DNA of 64,000 bases, from the NCBI GenBank assembly GCA_021234155.1, contig JAJEKV010000158.1, positions 1,111,820-1,175,819 of the forward strand, read 5' to 3'. A program made the position numbers and the translations under genes. The DNA is from Isoetes taiwanensis. Taxonomy: Eukaryota; Streptophyta; Lycopodiopsida; Isoetales; Isoetaceae. Shown piece after piece: positions 50,151 through 61,076 of this stretch (within the stretch, counting starts at the first letter, position 1; each line of letters begins with the position of its first letter). The notes under the pieces are model-generated. The model saw nothing but the letters and a program-made list of their open reading frames with translations, had not been told where the DNA came from and did not search any database.

Positions 50151-52050
50151 AGAGGTTACAACACCTAGGGCGACAGTGGGGGGAGTACTTCTACTACTAA
50201 TGCCAAAGTATCACCCGTTAGGAGCTTACTGCCACGTATTGCCAATTCCAAAGTGTCACCCACGAAGAGTTGACTCACACCTACTACCAATTTGAAAGTA
50301 TCACAGATGAGGAGCTAATTCATACCTACTACAATTTTTGAGGTTTCAAAAAACCTTCTATTTTTAGAGCATCTAGAACCTTCCAAAACATGCAGGCCCT
50401 TCTAGGTGTGAATAAGCTTCCAATGGATCGATGGTTAAGGTGGTTCTAAAGTATCATCCATCGGAAGCTTACTCACACCTACTGTCAATTCTAAAGCCAA
50501 TTGCAACGCATCACCCATGAGGAAAGCATCACCCATGTGGCTCAACATCCATATCAATGTCACTCAACATCCATTTGGCAGTTTATGTGGAGCTTCCACA
50601 TACTACCAATTCTAAAGAATCACCTACTGAGGAGTCATACCTACTACCTCCTAGTACCATTTCCAAAGTATTTCCTGTTTTGAAAACTTTAAGATTCTAG
50701 AGCTATCTAGAACATCCTATTTTGAGTTTTTGCAAGTTTCAAAAAATATTTCTATTTTTAGGCTGAGATGCTTACCCTAAGCATCTGGAACATCCCGGAA
50801 TATTGCATTTTGATTGTTTGAGACGTTTCAAAAAACCTTTTATTTTCAGGTTGAGGTACTAATCCTGAGCATCTAGAACATTCCAGAACATGCGGACCCT
50901 TCTGGGAAGCTTTCAATGGCTCGACGGTTAAGGTGCCGCGTACTACCAATTTCTAAAGAATCACCTATTGAGGATCACTCCCTTAAGGAGGTTACTCCCA
51001 CTTACTATCATTTTCAAAGTATTGCATAATTCCAAAACTTTATATCCTTGGACTGAGCTTGCACACCTACTACCAATTCTAAAGCATCATACATGGGGAA
51101 AGCAACAACCACGTGGCCCAACATCCAATACTACCAATCCTAAAGAATCACCTATTGAGGAGTCGTACCTACTACCCATAAAGAGCTTACTCCCACCTAC
51201 TACCATTTTCAAAGCATTGCATATTTGCAAAACTTTTTATCCTTGGACTGAGCTTGCACACCTACTGCCAATTCCAAAGCATCACACATGGGGAAAGCAA
51301 CGCCTATGTGGCCCAACATCCAATACTAGCAATCCTAAAGAATCACCTATCGAGGAGTCATACCTACTACCCATGAGAAGCTTACCTCCACCTACTACCA
51401 TTTCCAAAGCATAGCATTGTATATTTTGAAAACTTTCTATTCGTGGATTGAGCTTGCAAATTTTTAGGCTAAGATGCCAATCCTGAGCGTTTGGAACCTT
51501 CCAGAACATGCGAGCCCTTCTAGGTGTGAGTAAGCTTTCAATGGATCGGCAGTTAACGTGCCACGTACTACAAATTCTAAAGAATCCCCTATTGAGGAGT
51601 CATACCTACTACCCATAAGGAGGTTACTCCAACTTACTATCATTTCCAAAGTAAGGGATTCGAATCGTGGTCCGTGCCCCTCAAACCCCCCCATACCTAC
51701 CACTAGTCCAAGCATTACTTTGTTGATTTTGAAATTCAAATTTAGTTAAGGGTGAGAGCTAATTAATTCAAGAATGCTCTAGGATGTTCTAGATAGCTCT
51801 CAAGTCTTCTAAAATGTTCTGGAATGTTATAGATGCTTATGGGTAAGCACCTCAATCTAAAAATAGTAACTTTTTTGAAACTTTGTAAGGAACCAGAATA
51901 AAATGTTCTAGAATGTTCCAGATGCTCATGGGTAAGTACCTCAGTCTAAATATAGCAAGTTTTGAAAACTTTGTATGCACCTCGGTCTACAAATAGAAAG
52001 TTTTTTTTTTGGAAGTTTGCACACACTCAAAATAGAATGTTCCAGAATGC
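50151..52050. repeat. Degenerate tandem satellite
   Basis: Units of roughly 200-250 bp built from 'ctactaccaattctaaag', 'aatcacctattgaggagtc' and 'ggagcttactcccaccta'-like blocks. The clearest step is 51127 to 51330 (period about 203 bp). A second module ('tagaatgttccagatgctca') dominates 51770-52050 and also occurs at 50370 and 50860. The satellite ends directly at the gypsy LTR, which therefore inserted into it. Confidence 0.8.
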
Positions 52051-52059
52051 TCCAGATTG

Positions 52060-53675
52060 TGACGCTCCCTGAATATATACGACCCCCGGCCGTATACATA
52101 CGGGGACTTTCCCCTCCCATAGCGACCATATCGCCATGAGCAGGGCCCTCCGTCTATCCCGGGCCATCTATGGAAAGATGCCCGAGTGAAGGACACGGAG
52201 GTGTCATTCGGCCCACGCCTTCAGTGGGACTCCTACGTCGCGGAAGCGTGAATACATGTTAGCACACCGCACAAATATATATAAATAACCACCACGAAGG
52301 GTGGCACATCCATCCAAATACCACGGCAAAGAATATGCATCTAATCCTAAGGAAAACACCCAAACCCCGGTTCTACCCGGTTCCCCGACTCACCGAGGAT
52401 AGGCGGCGGCCGCAAGAGATCAAAGATTGCAGGTATAACTGGCGTTAAACGGCATAGAACATCGGCTAGGGTTGTCCACTCCATCAGCCCCTCTGTGCAC
52501 ACTTTGCGGATGGGTCGATTCACGCTTATGGCTTCGCTATAGCCTTCCGAGACGGCAGACTTCGAGGTATCACCACCCCAGAGCCTACTCTGGGGTTCAT
52601 GGCCTGAACCGGATGAGGCAGGTCGAGGGAAGTGTCCCCTTCGGGATCACAAGGTTCCATGGGTGAGCTAGAGAATCACGTGCGCGATCAGGCACCCCAT
52701 TCATGCAGGCTTACTCACCCCTAAATCTACTCAAAAGTGCAAGATGCTCCATAATGATCCACACCTCTACACCCGGGAGTGTCGGACCCATACCCGCCCC
52801 TCTATGTGACCCTGGCCATCGCCCTAGCCCAGCAGGGAGTCTCGGGGAGCCTTTTATGTTCGTGCAAAGACCCCACCCCCACTTCACCCTTTGTCCCTTC
52901 TTTGGTGCTAAGCCAATCCATAGCATCTATGACCCTATGGTCTCTTTGTACACGAGCAGATCTAGTGGGATAATACAGGCTCTATCTAGGAGCATACTAC
53001 AATACATGGGCTCGGAGGTCTCTACCCCCCGTAATCCCCCATTCCAAGAGTACTACTATGCAAAGAACTATCAATCCATCCTTTAAGAGCAAGATCAGAA
53101 TCAGAGATAAAGAGAACTCACATTTACAATCAAGGGTTAGTTCCTACAAGTAAACATAGAGAGAACAGAGAAACAAACACAACCAGTGCCCAACAGGGGC
53201 GCTACCCTAGAATTCACAAATTATACTAGCCACCCACCTGAGTTCTGGCTGGACCCGTTACCATTGGGTGCTTCCATCTCCTGGGTCTTGGTGTTCAAAC
53301 CCCACCACAGGTAAAAGTGCTTGGGTATGGTGGCGCGGCTTTAAGCGGGTGGCGCCTCACTCCTGCTCCTTTGGACTAATTTTGGGGAGTCAATTAGGGA
53401 TAGGGATCAGGTTGACAGCCCAATTTGGAAGTCCCCATGTTGGCCAATCGATTTAGGCCAGGTGGCGCCTTCCCAAAGCATTAATTAACCTAAATAACCC
53501 ATTTTATATTAATGCCTAGATTATAGGTTATTATCTTTAATGATTTAATTAGCATAGCTAATTAAATCCCTTTTAGGTCAATCCCCCTAGGTTACAATAC
53601 CCCATGGTGGCATACCTTTAGTGGGTGACGTGTCGATATATTTATACGTATACCGTATAAATACGTGGAACGTCA
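52060..53675 (-). repeat. 3' LTR (1616 bp)
   Basis: Bounded by short inverted ends TGACGCTCC (52060) and GGAACGTCA (ending 53675). It aligns with the 5' LTR from 63296 onward along at least 700 bp ('catggaaagatgcccgagtg'-type anchors). An AT-rich stretch 'aaatatatataaataacc' at about 52266 may hold the TATA signal on the minus strand. ORFs across it are chance. Confidence 0.93.
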
Positions 53676-53691
53676 CATTCTCCCCTCCTTA
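53676..53691 (-). promoter_or_regulatory. Polypurine tract
   Basis: On the minus strand 'aaggaggggagaatg' abuts the LTR start TGACG. A purine run directly 5' of the 3' LTR primes plus-strand DNA synthesis in LTR elements. Confidence 0.85.
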
Positions 53692-54195
53692 AAAACAATG
53701 CTGTCCTCAGCATTGGGGTTAGTTAATCAGAGACAGTTACTTGAAGGAACTAGATCAGGAAAGAATATACTCACGAAAGGGAGATAACTCATTATTTCAG
53801 ACAGTAATAGATTGAAGTTGAAAATATCAAAGTGCAAGCACCAAAGTGCATTTTACAAACTTAGCATCAGAGAAAGTTCAAGGACCGAAGTCCGATTTAA
53901 AAACATTATAGGCGACGAAAATCACACATGTAAACAAAACGGATCTGAAAAAAAGTCGGGTCATCAGCAACCCTCTATACATGGGCAGGTCACGAACTGC
54001 TCACTGGCCTGCACATGTCAATATATCAGTATATATCAATACTATAATTAGATTGTGGTTGAAGGGTCCACCCCCTATAAGAAATAAAAGAAAACGCTAC
54101 TTACAAGGGAACCTATCATGTCTAGGGCTTGCAATTCATTACGGCATAAGGAATGGTCTAGCTTCCAGTATAGCCGAGATGAACGCAATCTATCA
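53692..54195. other. 3' untranslated part of the gypsy element
   Basis: Between the integrase/chromodomain stop and the polypurine tract. No coding motif; includes a 'caatgctg...cagcattg' small palindrome at 53697. Confidence 0.5.
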
Positions 54196-54540
54196 CTATA
54201 TGTTTTCCAAGCAATTCGCGGTCATGTCAACATCAACAATACACCACGTCCTAGAGAACACAAAGGTGATCTCATCATCGGTAACTATTATTAGATACGA
54301 TGCATCTACCCCTCTACTGCATGATTCGCGGCGAATCAAGCCTTCAAGCTTACCGCCGGGAGCGGGGTTGATAGCATAGTTGATGGTGCGGCCCTGAGAT
54401 TCCCGCATGAAGTCCGGATAGTGCTTGTCAAGGTCTATCTTCATCACCCAGGTAGCATCCTCAACTGGTAAGTGCTTCCACTTAACCAAGTATTGCAACA
54501 TTTGAGTCCTTCTGGTCTGTTTATAAGCTCGATCAAGAAG
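54196..54540 (-). pseudogene. Integrase chromodomain
   Basis: The minus frame contains RTQMLQYLVKWKHLPVEDAT followed by WVMKIDLDKHYPDF, a chromodomain with the Y-L-V-K-W-K core and the W-E-like WV(M) end. In chromoviruses this C-terminal module of the integrase is thought to steer insertion by binding modified histone H3 tails. A frame break separates it from the upstream integrase part. The conserved aromatic residues Y, W and W are present. Confidence 0.9.
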
Positions 54541-54619
54541 AGCTTGTGCACTATCTCCAAATGCTCCTCTGTCATTTCTAGGAGGGTTGGGGTATCCAAA
54601 ACCTCCTCTGGATCAGGGG

Positions 54620-54944
54620 TGTGTTATTTCAGAAGACTCACGTGAAAGACCTTGTGGATCTTCAAGCGGGGTGGCAAATCCAAGCGATATGCCTGTTCTT
54701 TAACACGTTCAGTAATCTTGAACGGCCCAGCCCATCTGGGTGCCAACTTCTTGCAGTTACCAATCTTAAGCTTGGCTTGTTTTACTTTGATCTTAAGCCA
54801 AACTGATTCGCCCACCTGGAAGACTCGTGGGGTTCTATGCTTATTCGCTACACTTTTCTGACGACTGCGTGCAGCTAATAAGTAACCACGAACTTCTTCA
54901 ACCAAAGCTTGCATTTCCAAGAGGAGTTGTTGAGAAACCTCCAC
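54620..54944 (-). pseudogene. Integrase C-terminal (GPF/Y) region
   Basis: RSRQKSVANKHRTPRVFQVG, ESVWLKI, KKLAPRWAGPFKITERV and YRLDLPPRLKIHKVFHVSLL form the standard GPF/Y module of Ty3/gypsy integrases just ahead of the chromodomain. The block is open for 106 codons and well conserved, so decay here is recent or purifying selection lasted longer. Confidence 0.92.
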
Positions 54945-55583
54945 TTTAGAAACAGGGTTGTGTCATGTGTCGGGAGTAAGACATTGATAACCATAATTTA
55001 TCATAAAGGGAGACATTCTGGAAGACTCCTGTTTCATGCTGTTATAGGCAAACTCTACCAGATAAATATAGTCAGCCCATTGTGATTGCTTACTCCACAC
55101 ATAACTTCGCAAAGATATCTTCTATAATAATGATTGGTAATGCGTTAAATCGACCATCTGTTTGAGGATGATAGGCCATACTCATAGCAAGCTTGGTCTA
55201 GATGGTGGCAAAGAAGTCTTTCCAGAATGCACTTACAAATTTGGGATCCCTATCGGATACAATAACTCTTGGCATTCCGTGCAACCTGAAAATCTCCTTT
55301 GCAAATAGCGAGTATGCGGTGTCGGGAGTACGGTCGGTTTGCGGCGACATGGCAAGAAATGAGCCATTTTCGACAATTTGTCGACCACCACCATCAATGC
55401 ATCATATCCACGGAGAGTACGTGGAAGGCCCACAATGAAATCCATGGTTATCACTTTCCACTTTGCGTTGGGCACATCCAGAGGTTGCAACTCTCCTGGA
55501 ACTCTTAATTGCTCATCCTTGGTTTGTTGACACACCTGACACTGCTTAATGTATCTAGCAATATCCTTCTTCATCAAGGCCAA
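54945..55583 (-). pseudogene. Integrase zinc and catalytic domains
   Basis: 55583-55233 contains IARYIKQCQVCQQTKDEQ (end of the HHCC zinc motif) and [20 protein letters not shown] (first catalytic Asp). A frame break follows; [20 protein letters not shown] (second Asp region) and AMSMAYHPQTDGRFNAL are read in other frames up to about 55130. The catalytic D-D-E order can be followed but not in one frame. Confidence 0.9.
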
Positions 55584-55681
55584 AAATAACCGGAGCGGAT
55601 CTTAAAGTAGGTCTTCATAAAACCCGCATGTCCAAATATAGGGTGTTGTGTGTGTCATGGAGAATTAGCTTTACGCCCTCC

Positions 55682-56467
55682 TCAAGTCTCGTGTACACAC
55701 AACTTATCCTTATAATATAACAAGTTGCCCTCTTTCTTATACGAACGGAAAGCTTCGCGTTCTTTGTCTGTGCGTGCTTCTTTACTCAAACTACCCCAAA
55801 CATCACAGAATCCGGGATCTGTGGCCAAGGTCTGTTCTATTTGTTTCCCAAACTCAATGGTGAGTGTGGAAATTGCGTTACAATGGGTTTGGGTTATCAA
55901 AGGATGGCGTGACAACGCATCCGCAACCACATTGTGCTTCCCAGGCTTATACATAATCTCGAAGTCGTATTCCTCCAGAAATTCCATCCATCTTCTCTGA
56001 CGGAGATTGAGATTTGGCTGGGTGGATAAATAACGGAGACTCTGATGATCCGTATCCAGCTGAAATCTTCTACCAAGAAGGTAGTGTCTCCAAATACGCA
56101 GAGCACGGACAACTGCTAACAACTCCTGATCAGGGGTAGGGTATCGCTGTTCAGTGTCGTTCATCTTCTTTGAATCATATGCAATAACCCTCCCCTCCTG
56201 CATTAGGACTCCACCGGTAGCAATCTTACTAGCATCCATTGCCACTAGTTTATCCTTTTCAGGATCGGGCAAAGTGAGGACTGGTGCAGACGTTAAAGCA
56301 TCCTTAAGCTTCTGAAAGCCTACCTGGACTTTTGCTTTCCAATGTTCCATCCAATCCCTCACCTTCTCATGCTTGGTGAGATCAGTAAGAGGTGCGGCAA
56401 TCGTTGCAAAATCCTTAACAAATTTCCGATAATATCCTGCTAGTCCCAAGAAACTCCCGGACTTCAA
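55682..56467 (-). pseudogene. Gypsy RNase H domain
   Basis: A 261-codon frame: FLGLAGYYRKFVKDFATIAA (RT connection), LTSAPVLTLPDPEKDKLVAM with D of the RNase H core, ASKIATGGVLMQEGRVIAYD, then RYPTPDQELLAVVRALRIWR, LDTDHQSLRYL, and YDFEIMYKPGKHNVVADALS. All RNase H catalytic acids (D-E-D-D pattern: MDAS, DQELLA, DTDH, VVADA) are recognisable. The second half leads to the integrase zinc domain. Confidence 0.93.
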
Positions 56468-56475
56468 ACATTACC

Positions 56476-57342
56476 CTAATAGGCCAATCCCCATACTTTG
56501 CTTCTATCTTTCTTTGGATCCGTGAAAGCAATTCCCTCTACTGAAATGATATGCCCCAAATAATCCACCTTGGGGGTGGCGAACTTGCACTTAGAGAACT
56601 TGGCAAAGAGTTGGTGACGTCTTAACTTTTGTAGGGCCAATCGAAGATGTTGCTCATGCTCCTCCAAAGTTTTACTATAGATGAGAATGTCGTCAAAGAA
56701 AATAACAACGAAATCATCCAAGTATTGGCGGAAGACGTCATTCATCAACCACATGAAAGTTGCAGGAGCATTAGTTAATCCAAAAGGCATAACGGTAAAC
56801 TCATAATGCCCATATCTAGTGCAAAAAGCAGATTTATGGATGTCCTCCTCCTTTATTCTTATCTGATGGTATCCGGAGCGTAAATCAATCTTTGAGAAAT
56901 ATTTGGCCCCTTGCAACTGGTCCATTAAATCATCTCGCTCTAGGCAAAGCGTGCTTGATTCTTGATGGTATGCTTATTGAGCTGCTCCTATAATCAATAC
57001 ACATCCTCAAGAGCCATCCTTTTCTTAACAAAAGGATAGAGCTAAAAAGGCTTAAACACTAGGCCTAATGAAACCTAGGTTTAGTAACTCCCCGTTGCTT
57101 CTAAGCTCTCGCCAACTCGGGAGGACTCATACGGTGACGGGCCTTTGCTGTAGGCTTAGTACACGCTCTAAAGCTATCTCACATTCTACCCCTCTAAAAG
57201 GAGGAAGCTTCTGGATCTCATCTGGAAAAAGATCGCTAAATTCTCGGAGAAGGTTAGCAATCCCTTCTGGCAAGTTGTCAATTACCTGGCAACTGCATCT
57301 TAAGATTGATGCGATGTCCATGAGTATGTCTGACCTTACCAC
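56476..57342 (-). pseudogene. Gypsy reverse transcriptase
   Basis: 57342-57127 gives LPEGIANLLREFSDLFPDEI and LPPFRGVECEIAL, the usual RT N-terminus. After a broken stretch (MCIDYR still readable) the frame 56925-56476 gives [36 protein letters not shown] and [20 protein letters not shown] (catalytic box FFDD; IDD or VDD is more usual), and [10 protein letters not shown]. The enzyme copies the element RNA to DNA. Broken here. Confidence 0.93.
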
Positions 57343-58743
57343 TGGCTAACGTGACAGGTCTCGGTCGGGACCTCAAGGTTTCAAGCTGCAAGTATCCATC
57401 AAAATTATGAAAGGCTTACTGTCTACTTGGCCTATGGTGGAAATAACAGAAGGCTGACTTTCAGCATTGCCGGTTTCTATGGCTGCAAGGATATGAGACG
57501 CACCGTGAATATACTCGGGAGCGTCCTCCTCGGCAGGTAGTGTCGATTCAAGATCGTCCCAATCAAGGTCAGCCATAGCCAGCTGGGCAGTTTGCGTGAC
57601 ATAAGGACAATTCTGCATGAAGTGCCCGGGCCGCATACACCTGTAGCATGCCTTATCTCGGCGGAGCTGTTCTCGGGCCTCTTTAGGAATAGACTGTAAG
57701 AGGTTCCGAACTTCCTTACCGACATTGTTCTGCTTATCGGGCGTACTGAAGGTGACTTTCTTTTCCTGGCGGCCATAAGAGTTCTGCTGAGAGGGCCCCG
57801 GACTTGGCGAGCGGGGTTTGTAAGGTGTGGATGGGCGTGGCTGCGAGTAGGGAGCAGGACGCGGATACTGGTTCCTTGGTGCGTCCTCCTCGAGACTCAA
57901 TGCCTTAGCCTCAGCTTCTGCAACTGATTTCGGGTCTATGGCCTTAACCATTCGTTTAATGGATGGGGCCAACCCTTCAATGTAGCCCTCCACCGCCCTC
58001 TTTTCATTCATCCCTGGTATGTACAGCCTCAGGCGCATGAATTCATCGGTATAGGCCTAAACTGACATACCCTTTCTCCGCCTCCACCAGAAGGTCTCGA
58101 TTTGTTGGCATTTGTAGCACGAGGCACATAATGCGACTTAAAAAGCCTTGGCAAACTTTTGAACTTGCACCTGCTCCCCGCCCGTGCTTGGCTCGCATAG
58201 CCCTTCCACCAAATACGGGCAGCCTCGTAAGGTTTGTGGTGGCAACCTTCCCTCGTATCCTTTTTCTCGTCATTCCATAGGATTTCCCAAACTCCTTCAT
58301 CTCGCCGAGCCAGTCACCGGGTTATGGTCAGTATCAACTGCTTTACCTGTATTCCTTGTCCCGGACGATGTGCATGGTCACCGGATGACACCGGCACTTC
58401 ACCTGAAGACTCCAGAAGAAGCTGACCACCGAGGAGGTGGCACTGTCCCTAGAGGGGCCTCGATGACGCTTGTGGAACGGTGCCTCCTGGTCTGCGGTGC
58501 GACCGGATTCGTGCACGTAAGGGCCGTGGTGGGGGGACTTGGCGGTAACGGAGGTAACTCCGGTCCATCCTCCTGGACATGCTGCGGTACATAAGTCTGC
58601 AACTCAACTAGTTGCCTCTTCATCAACATAAGTTCCTGCTCAGGGGTTAACCTACTGGCATTTGAGGGTGTCTGCCAGGCGGCGTTGCGTGCACCGTCTA
58701 TATTGAGCATGACAAGATATAAGCAGAATTTCAACAACATCAA
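57343..58743 (-). pseudogene. Gypsy gag with zinc knuckle, and start of protease
   Basis: The gag N-terminus reads MLNIDGARNAAWQTP with a Leu-rich helix (PEQELMLMKRQLVELQ) and a Pro-rich part. A frame-broken capsid region (58300-58043) follows, then 58038-57373 with RLYIPGMNEKRAVEGYIEGL (capsid end) and the CCHC knuckle CYRCMRPGHFMQNC. The same frame enters the protease: PFIILMDTCSLKP, where Cys replaces the Gly of the usual DTG active site. Gag packages the RNA in virus-like particles. Confidence 0.88.
58697..58710 (-). promoter_or_regulatory. Possible splice acceptor or gag start
   Basis: On the minus strand 'cttgtcatgctcaatatag/ac' can be read either as a 3' splice site before gag or as the gag start codon (ATG at 58711 in 'catgctcaa'). 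Confidence 0.25.
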
Positions 58744-58929
58744 TTCTCACAACAAGATCATTTTGGGTAGTACTGAAGAAAGAGTGAATAAGAGAAGACA
58801 AAAGAAAAGATTTTAATTATAAGTCAAAACAACTGTTACATTGCAGAGCTTCACACTGAAGGTAGTTATCAACTTAAAGTTATATAATACAAAAGTGGAT
58901 TTTATACATGGGCCACTTTCTTAGTCACA

Positions 58930-59423
58930 CTGAAACATAGCAAACAAAACTGGGGGGTCCGGACCTAGGGGTTCGCGAAAGGGTACATGATGGAATAGCG
59001 AACGCTTTCACGTACAGCTCTGACGAGCTTGTAACGTGCCCAGGCCTGCACGATAACAGGCTGGTAGTCCCATGTGGGGCTAATAATAAGGAGATTGAAA
59101 AGCCTCCTCTGCATAGAAGATTTGCCATAAGTGGTCGTTGGCATCCTCGAAAGCTTCGTGCCTGGACATACTCCAATAGTCCCATGTGCGGCGAAGGGTC
59201 TGTTTCAGGTCGTCAAAGGCCCGTTCTCTGAGGATGTTAACTACCTCCATACCCTTGTCTGGATCATAAGGCTCTTCCGGCTCTTCGGGTTCATCCATCT
59301 CATAGTCATCCTCTCGTTCCGGGTACTCCTCATATCTTTGGCCGTAATCTTGTTCGGGAGGCCCTTGATCGTCCCTTCTTATCTGGTCGGTGATCCTCTC
59401 TTCGTACTCCTCGAGTGTCTCTT
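58930..59423 (-). pseudogene. Acidic ORF, possible H2B-like end
   Basis: An exon-like frame begins after a 3' splice site 'gtcgtcttgcag/aag' (59424). It encodes an acidic linker (ERITDQIRRDD, EEYPEREDDYEMDEPEEPEE) and then helical sequence (VNILRERAFDDLKQTLRRTW, FEDANDHLWQIFYAEEAF). A 1-nt shift beyond 59080 opens a frame with WARYKLVRAVRESVRYSIMY, in which RYKLVRAVR resembles the last helix of histone H2B (SREIQTAVR). It lies in the place an H2B would take in the row H3, H4, H2A. The similarity is short and I rate it only as a possibility. The alternative is an unrelated acidic element protein. Confidence 0.35.
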
Positions 59424-59668
59424 CTGCAAGACGACAGGAGTAAATATATATACATTGAACAATTCTTCTACACTCCAACTTTAAGGAAGAGAATTAAACA
59501 TTGAAGGGTAAAGACAATTCAATGGTTTTTCGACAGTACAAGAAAATACAAGGAAATATCCTGAATATATGTAAGAAAATAGTATATAGGTTATGTGGTG
59601 GTCCAGTAAAGGTAATGGCAATCAAAATTACTTAAAACTAGATACAATTGTCTGCTTAAAAACTAAAA

Positions 59669-60427
59669 CTAAGAGGTCGACCCTTCAACATCTTGTGCTT
59701 GGGTGTCAAACTCAGGCTCTGGTCGATGCTGCAGGAGTAGCACACTAGGATTAACTGATGAGGCAGCTGATGAAGCTATCTCTGGAGGAACATTTGTAGA
59801 CAATGGCGCTGCAACCAGCAGACTCATGTTTATCCAAGAACCGATCTCATGGTCAAACACTGCAATGGCTAGATCACGATTCACCAGGATTACCTGCTCA
59901 AGATTAGGAGCTAACTTCTTATGGCCGGCCGTGGTTGAAAGTGCTCTGAGTGCCCAAACAGCCGCCTCTGATTCAGGTGCAATGGCTTTAGCAAAGAAGA
60001 GAACCTGTCTGCTTGTAAAAGCCGACAAGAAGAACCGGGTAATATGGCATTTCAACCCCTGAACCATCGGATGGGTTGAAGAGGCCAACTCAGACTCCAA
60101 GTTCTGGGGCAGTTCCTCCTCCATGGCAAAATCCTTCTCCTCCTGAGCATACTGGCTCTCATCACATAGATCCTCCATGGTTGGGTCGTCCTCGATCTTG
60201 ACGACGACATCGTTGATGTTGGGCACATGTGGCCCCGTAGCATGAAAAACCGATTCAGGAATTGAGGATGGAGTACCCTGAATCATTAACTGCCGTAAGG
60301 ATAACAGTGTGCTGATAGGCTCAACATCAAGAGGCTGATAGTTGAGCAGTTGGTGGATCTCTGGCACATAGACGGGTCGAGAATAATCAATGAAGTCATC
60401 GCGACCACGACAATACTTAAAGCTCAT
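59669..60427 (-). CDS. Histone H2A-like protein of the gypsy element
   Basis: An intact 252-codon frame. Residues 1-120 are an unassigned, partly acidic N-terminal region (EEKDFAMEEELPQNLESE). Residues about 121-217 align end to end with the H2A fold: VQGLKCHITRFFLS with the first helix (VGRIARFLK), APESEAAVWALRALSTTAGH with the central helix ([21 protein letters not shown]), VILVNRDLAIAVFDHEIGSWI with [21 protein letters not shown], and PLSTNVPPEI with the H2A docking segment GGVLPNI. Two of the three acidic-patch positions keep an acid (D192, E194). The start ATG overlaps the stop of the H4-like ORF by 11 bp in another frame, suggesting translational coupling, a frameshift or a former fusion. 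It is far more divergent than any host H2A, which points to long independent evolution. Confidence 0.6.
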   Translation of the reverse strand: MSFKYCRGRDDFIDYSRPVYVPEIHQLLNYQPLDVEPISTLLSLRQLMIQGTPSSIPESVFHATGPHVPNINDVVVKIEDDPTMEDLCDESQYAQEEKDFAMEEELPQNLESELASSTHPMVQGLKCHITRFFLSAFTSRQVLFFAKAIAPESEAAVWALRALSTTAGHKKLAPNLEQVILVNRDLAIAVFDHEIGSWINMSLLVAAPLSTNVPPEIASSAASSVNPSVLLLQHRPEPEFDTQAQDVEGSTS

Positions 60428-61076
60428 AGAGAAGATGAGCCGTCTTTTGCTTGCCCTTATTGGCGATATGCTGATACGCCCATTGAATGTCGCTCAGCAG
60501 CAAATAATCTTGATCCCCAACCTTGATGGTAGAAAGCGAGCTTAAGCCGACAAGAGCTTGGCCCTTACTACGGGGTAAAGGCTTCTCTTTGGCCAATTCC
60601 TTCCATCTTACAAAGTCGGCATAGCTTATCTGCTCATCCTCCTCAGGATCTGGAGGAAGTGGGGACTTGGCTTGCTCTAAAGCCGTGTCGGTACCGTCAA
60701 CATACCTATCCATAATAAGAGCAAGGGCAAACTGGGCCTCAAAGTACAGCCCGTTAGAGCCACAATCAATAATGGGGGCGTGCTTAGCACGTCTGAGAAT
60801 GCCCTTAAGAATATCATAACTGTGGCGATCATCCCCAAACATGTTCTCCAAGATATCCTTATGAAGATAGGGTTGAGGTGGCTCCCCGAAGAATTCTGCC
60901 TGGGGCAGGATTTCCTCATCATAAAACTCTAGGAAGGTCTCATAATCAGGGTGTGCGCGCATGTTGTCGATGAGGTCGACTGTACACTGCAACATGGGAT
61001 CCAAGAGAGGGTAGGGAACCTGGGGATCCCATTGCTCGCCTCCCATGTACCATGCTAGGCGCCCAGCGTAATCCAT
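60417..61076 (-). CDS. Histone H4-like protein of the gypsy element
   Basis: An intact 219-codon frame from ATG 61076. The open frame extends to 61151, but that part is a polypyrimidine tract ending in 'cctccgtctgcag' two bases before the ATG, a typical 3' splice site, so the apparent signal peptide is an artefact. Residues 1-85 are unassigned. Residues about 92-137 (ILRRAKHAP, GLYFEAQFALALIMDRYV, TDTALEQAK) align without gaps to the H4 L1 and central helix (LIYEETRGVLKVFLENVI, TYTEHAR). After an insertion of about 50 residues (PPDPEEDEQISYADFVRWKE), LLLSDIQWAYQHIANKG resembles the last H4 helix (TAMDVVYALKRQG). An H2B match was considered but fits the central helix less well. It lies between the H3-like and H2A-like ORFs. 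Confidence 0.5.
   Translation of the reverse strand: MDYAGRLAWYMGGEQWDPQVPYPLLDPMLQCTVDLIDNMRAHPDYETFLEFYDEEILPQAEFFGEPPQPYLHKDILENMFGDDRHSYDILKGILRRAKHAPIIDCGSNGLYFEAQFALALIMDRYVDGTDTALEQAKSPLPPDPEEDEQISYADFVRWKELAKEKPLPRSKGQALVGLSSLSTIKVGDQDYLLLSDIQWAYQHIANKGKQKTAHLLYEL

Noticed and set aside
59703-60062. Plus-strand ORF opposite the H2A-like gene
   Set aside because: Antisense shadow; no domain and weaker coding character than the minus frame.
60417-61076. Reading this ORF as H2B-like in place of H4-like
   Set aside because: LSDIQWA resembles the H2B SREIQTA segment, but the central helix (LYFEAQ...LEQAK) aligns without gaps to H4 and poorly to H2B. Kept as H4-like with moderate confidence.
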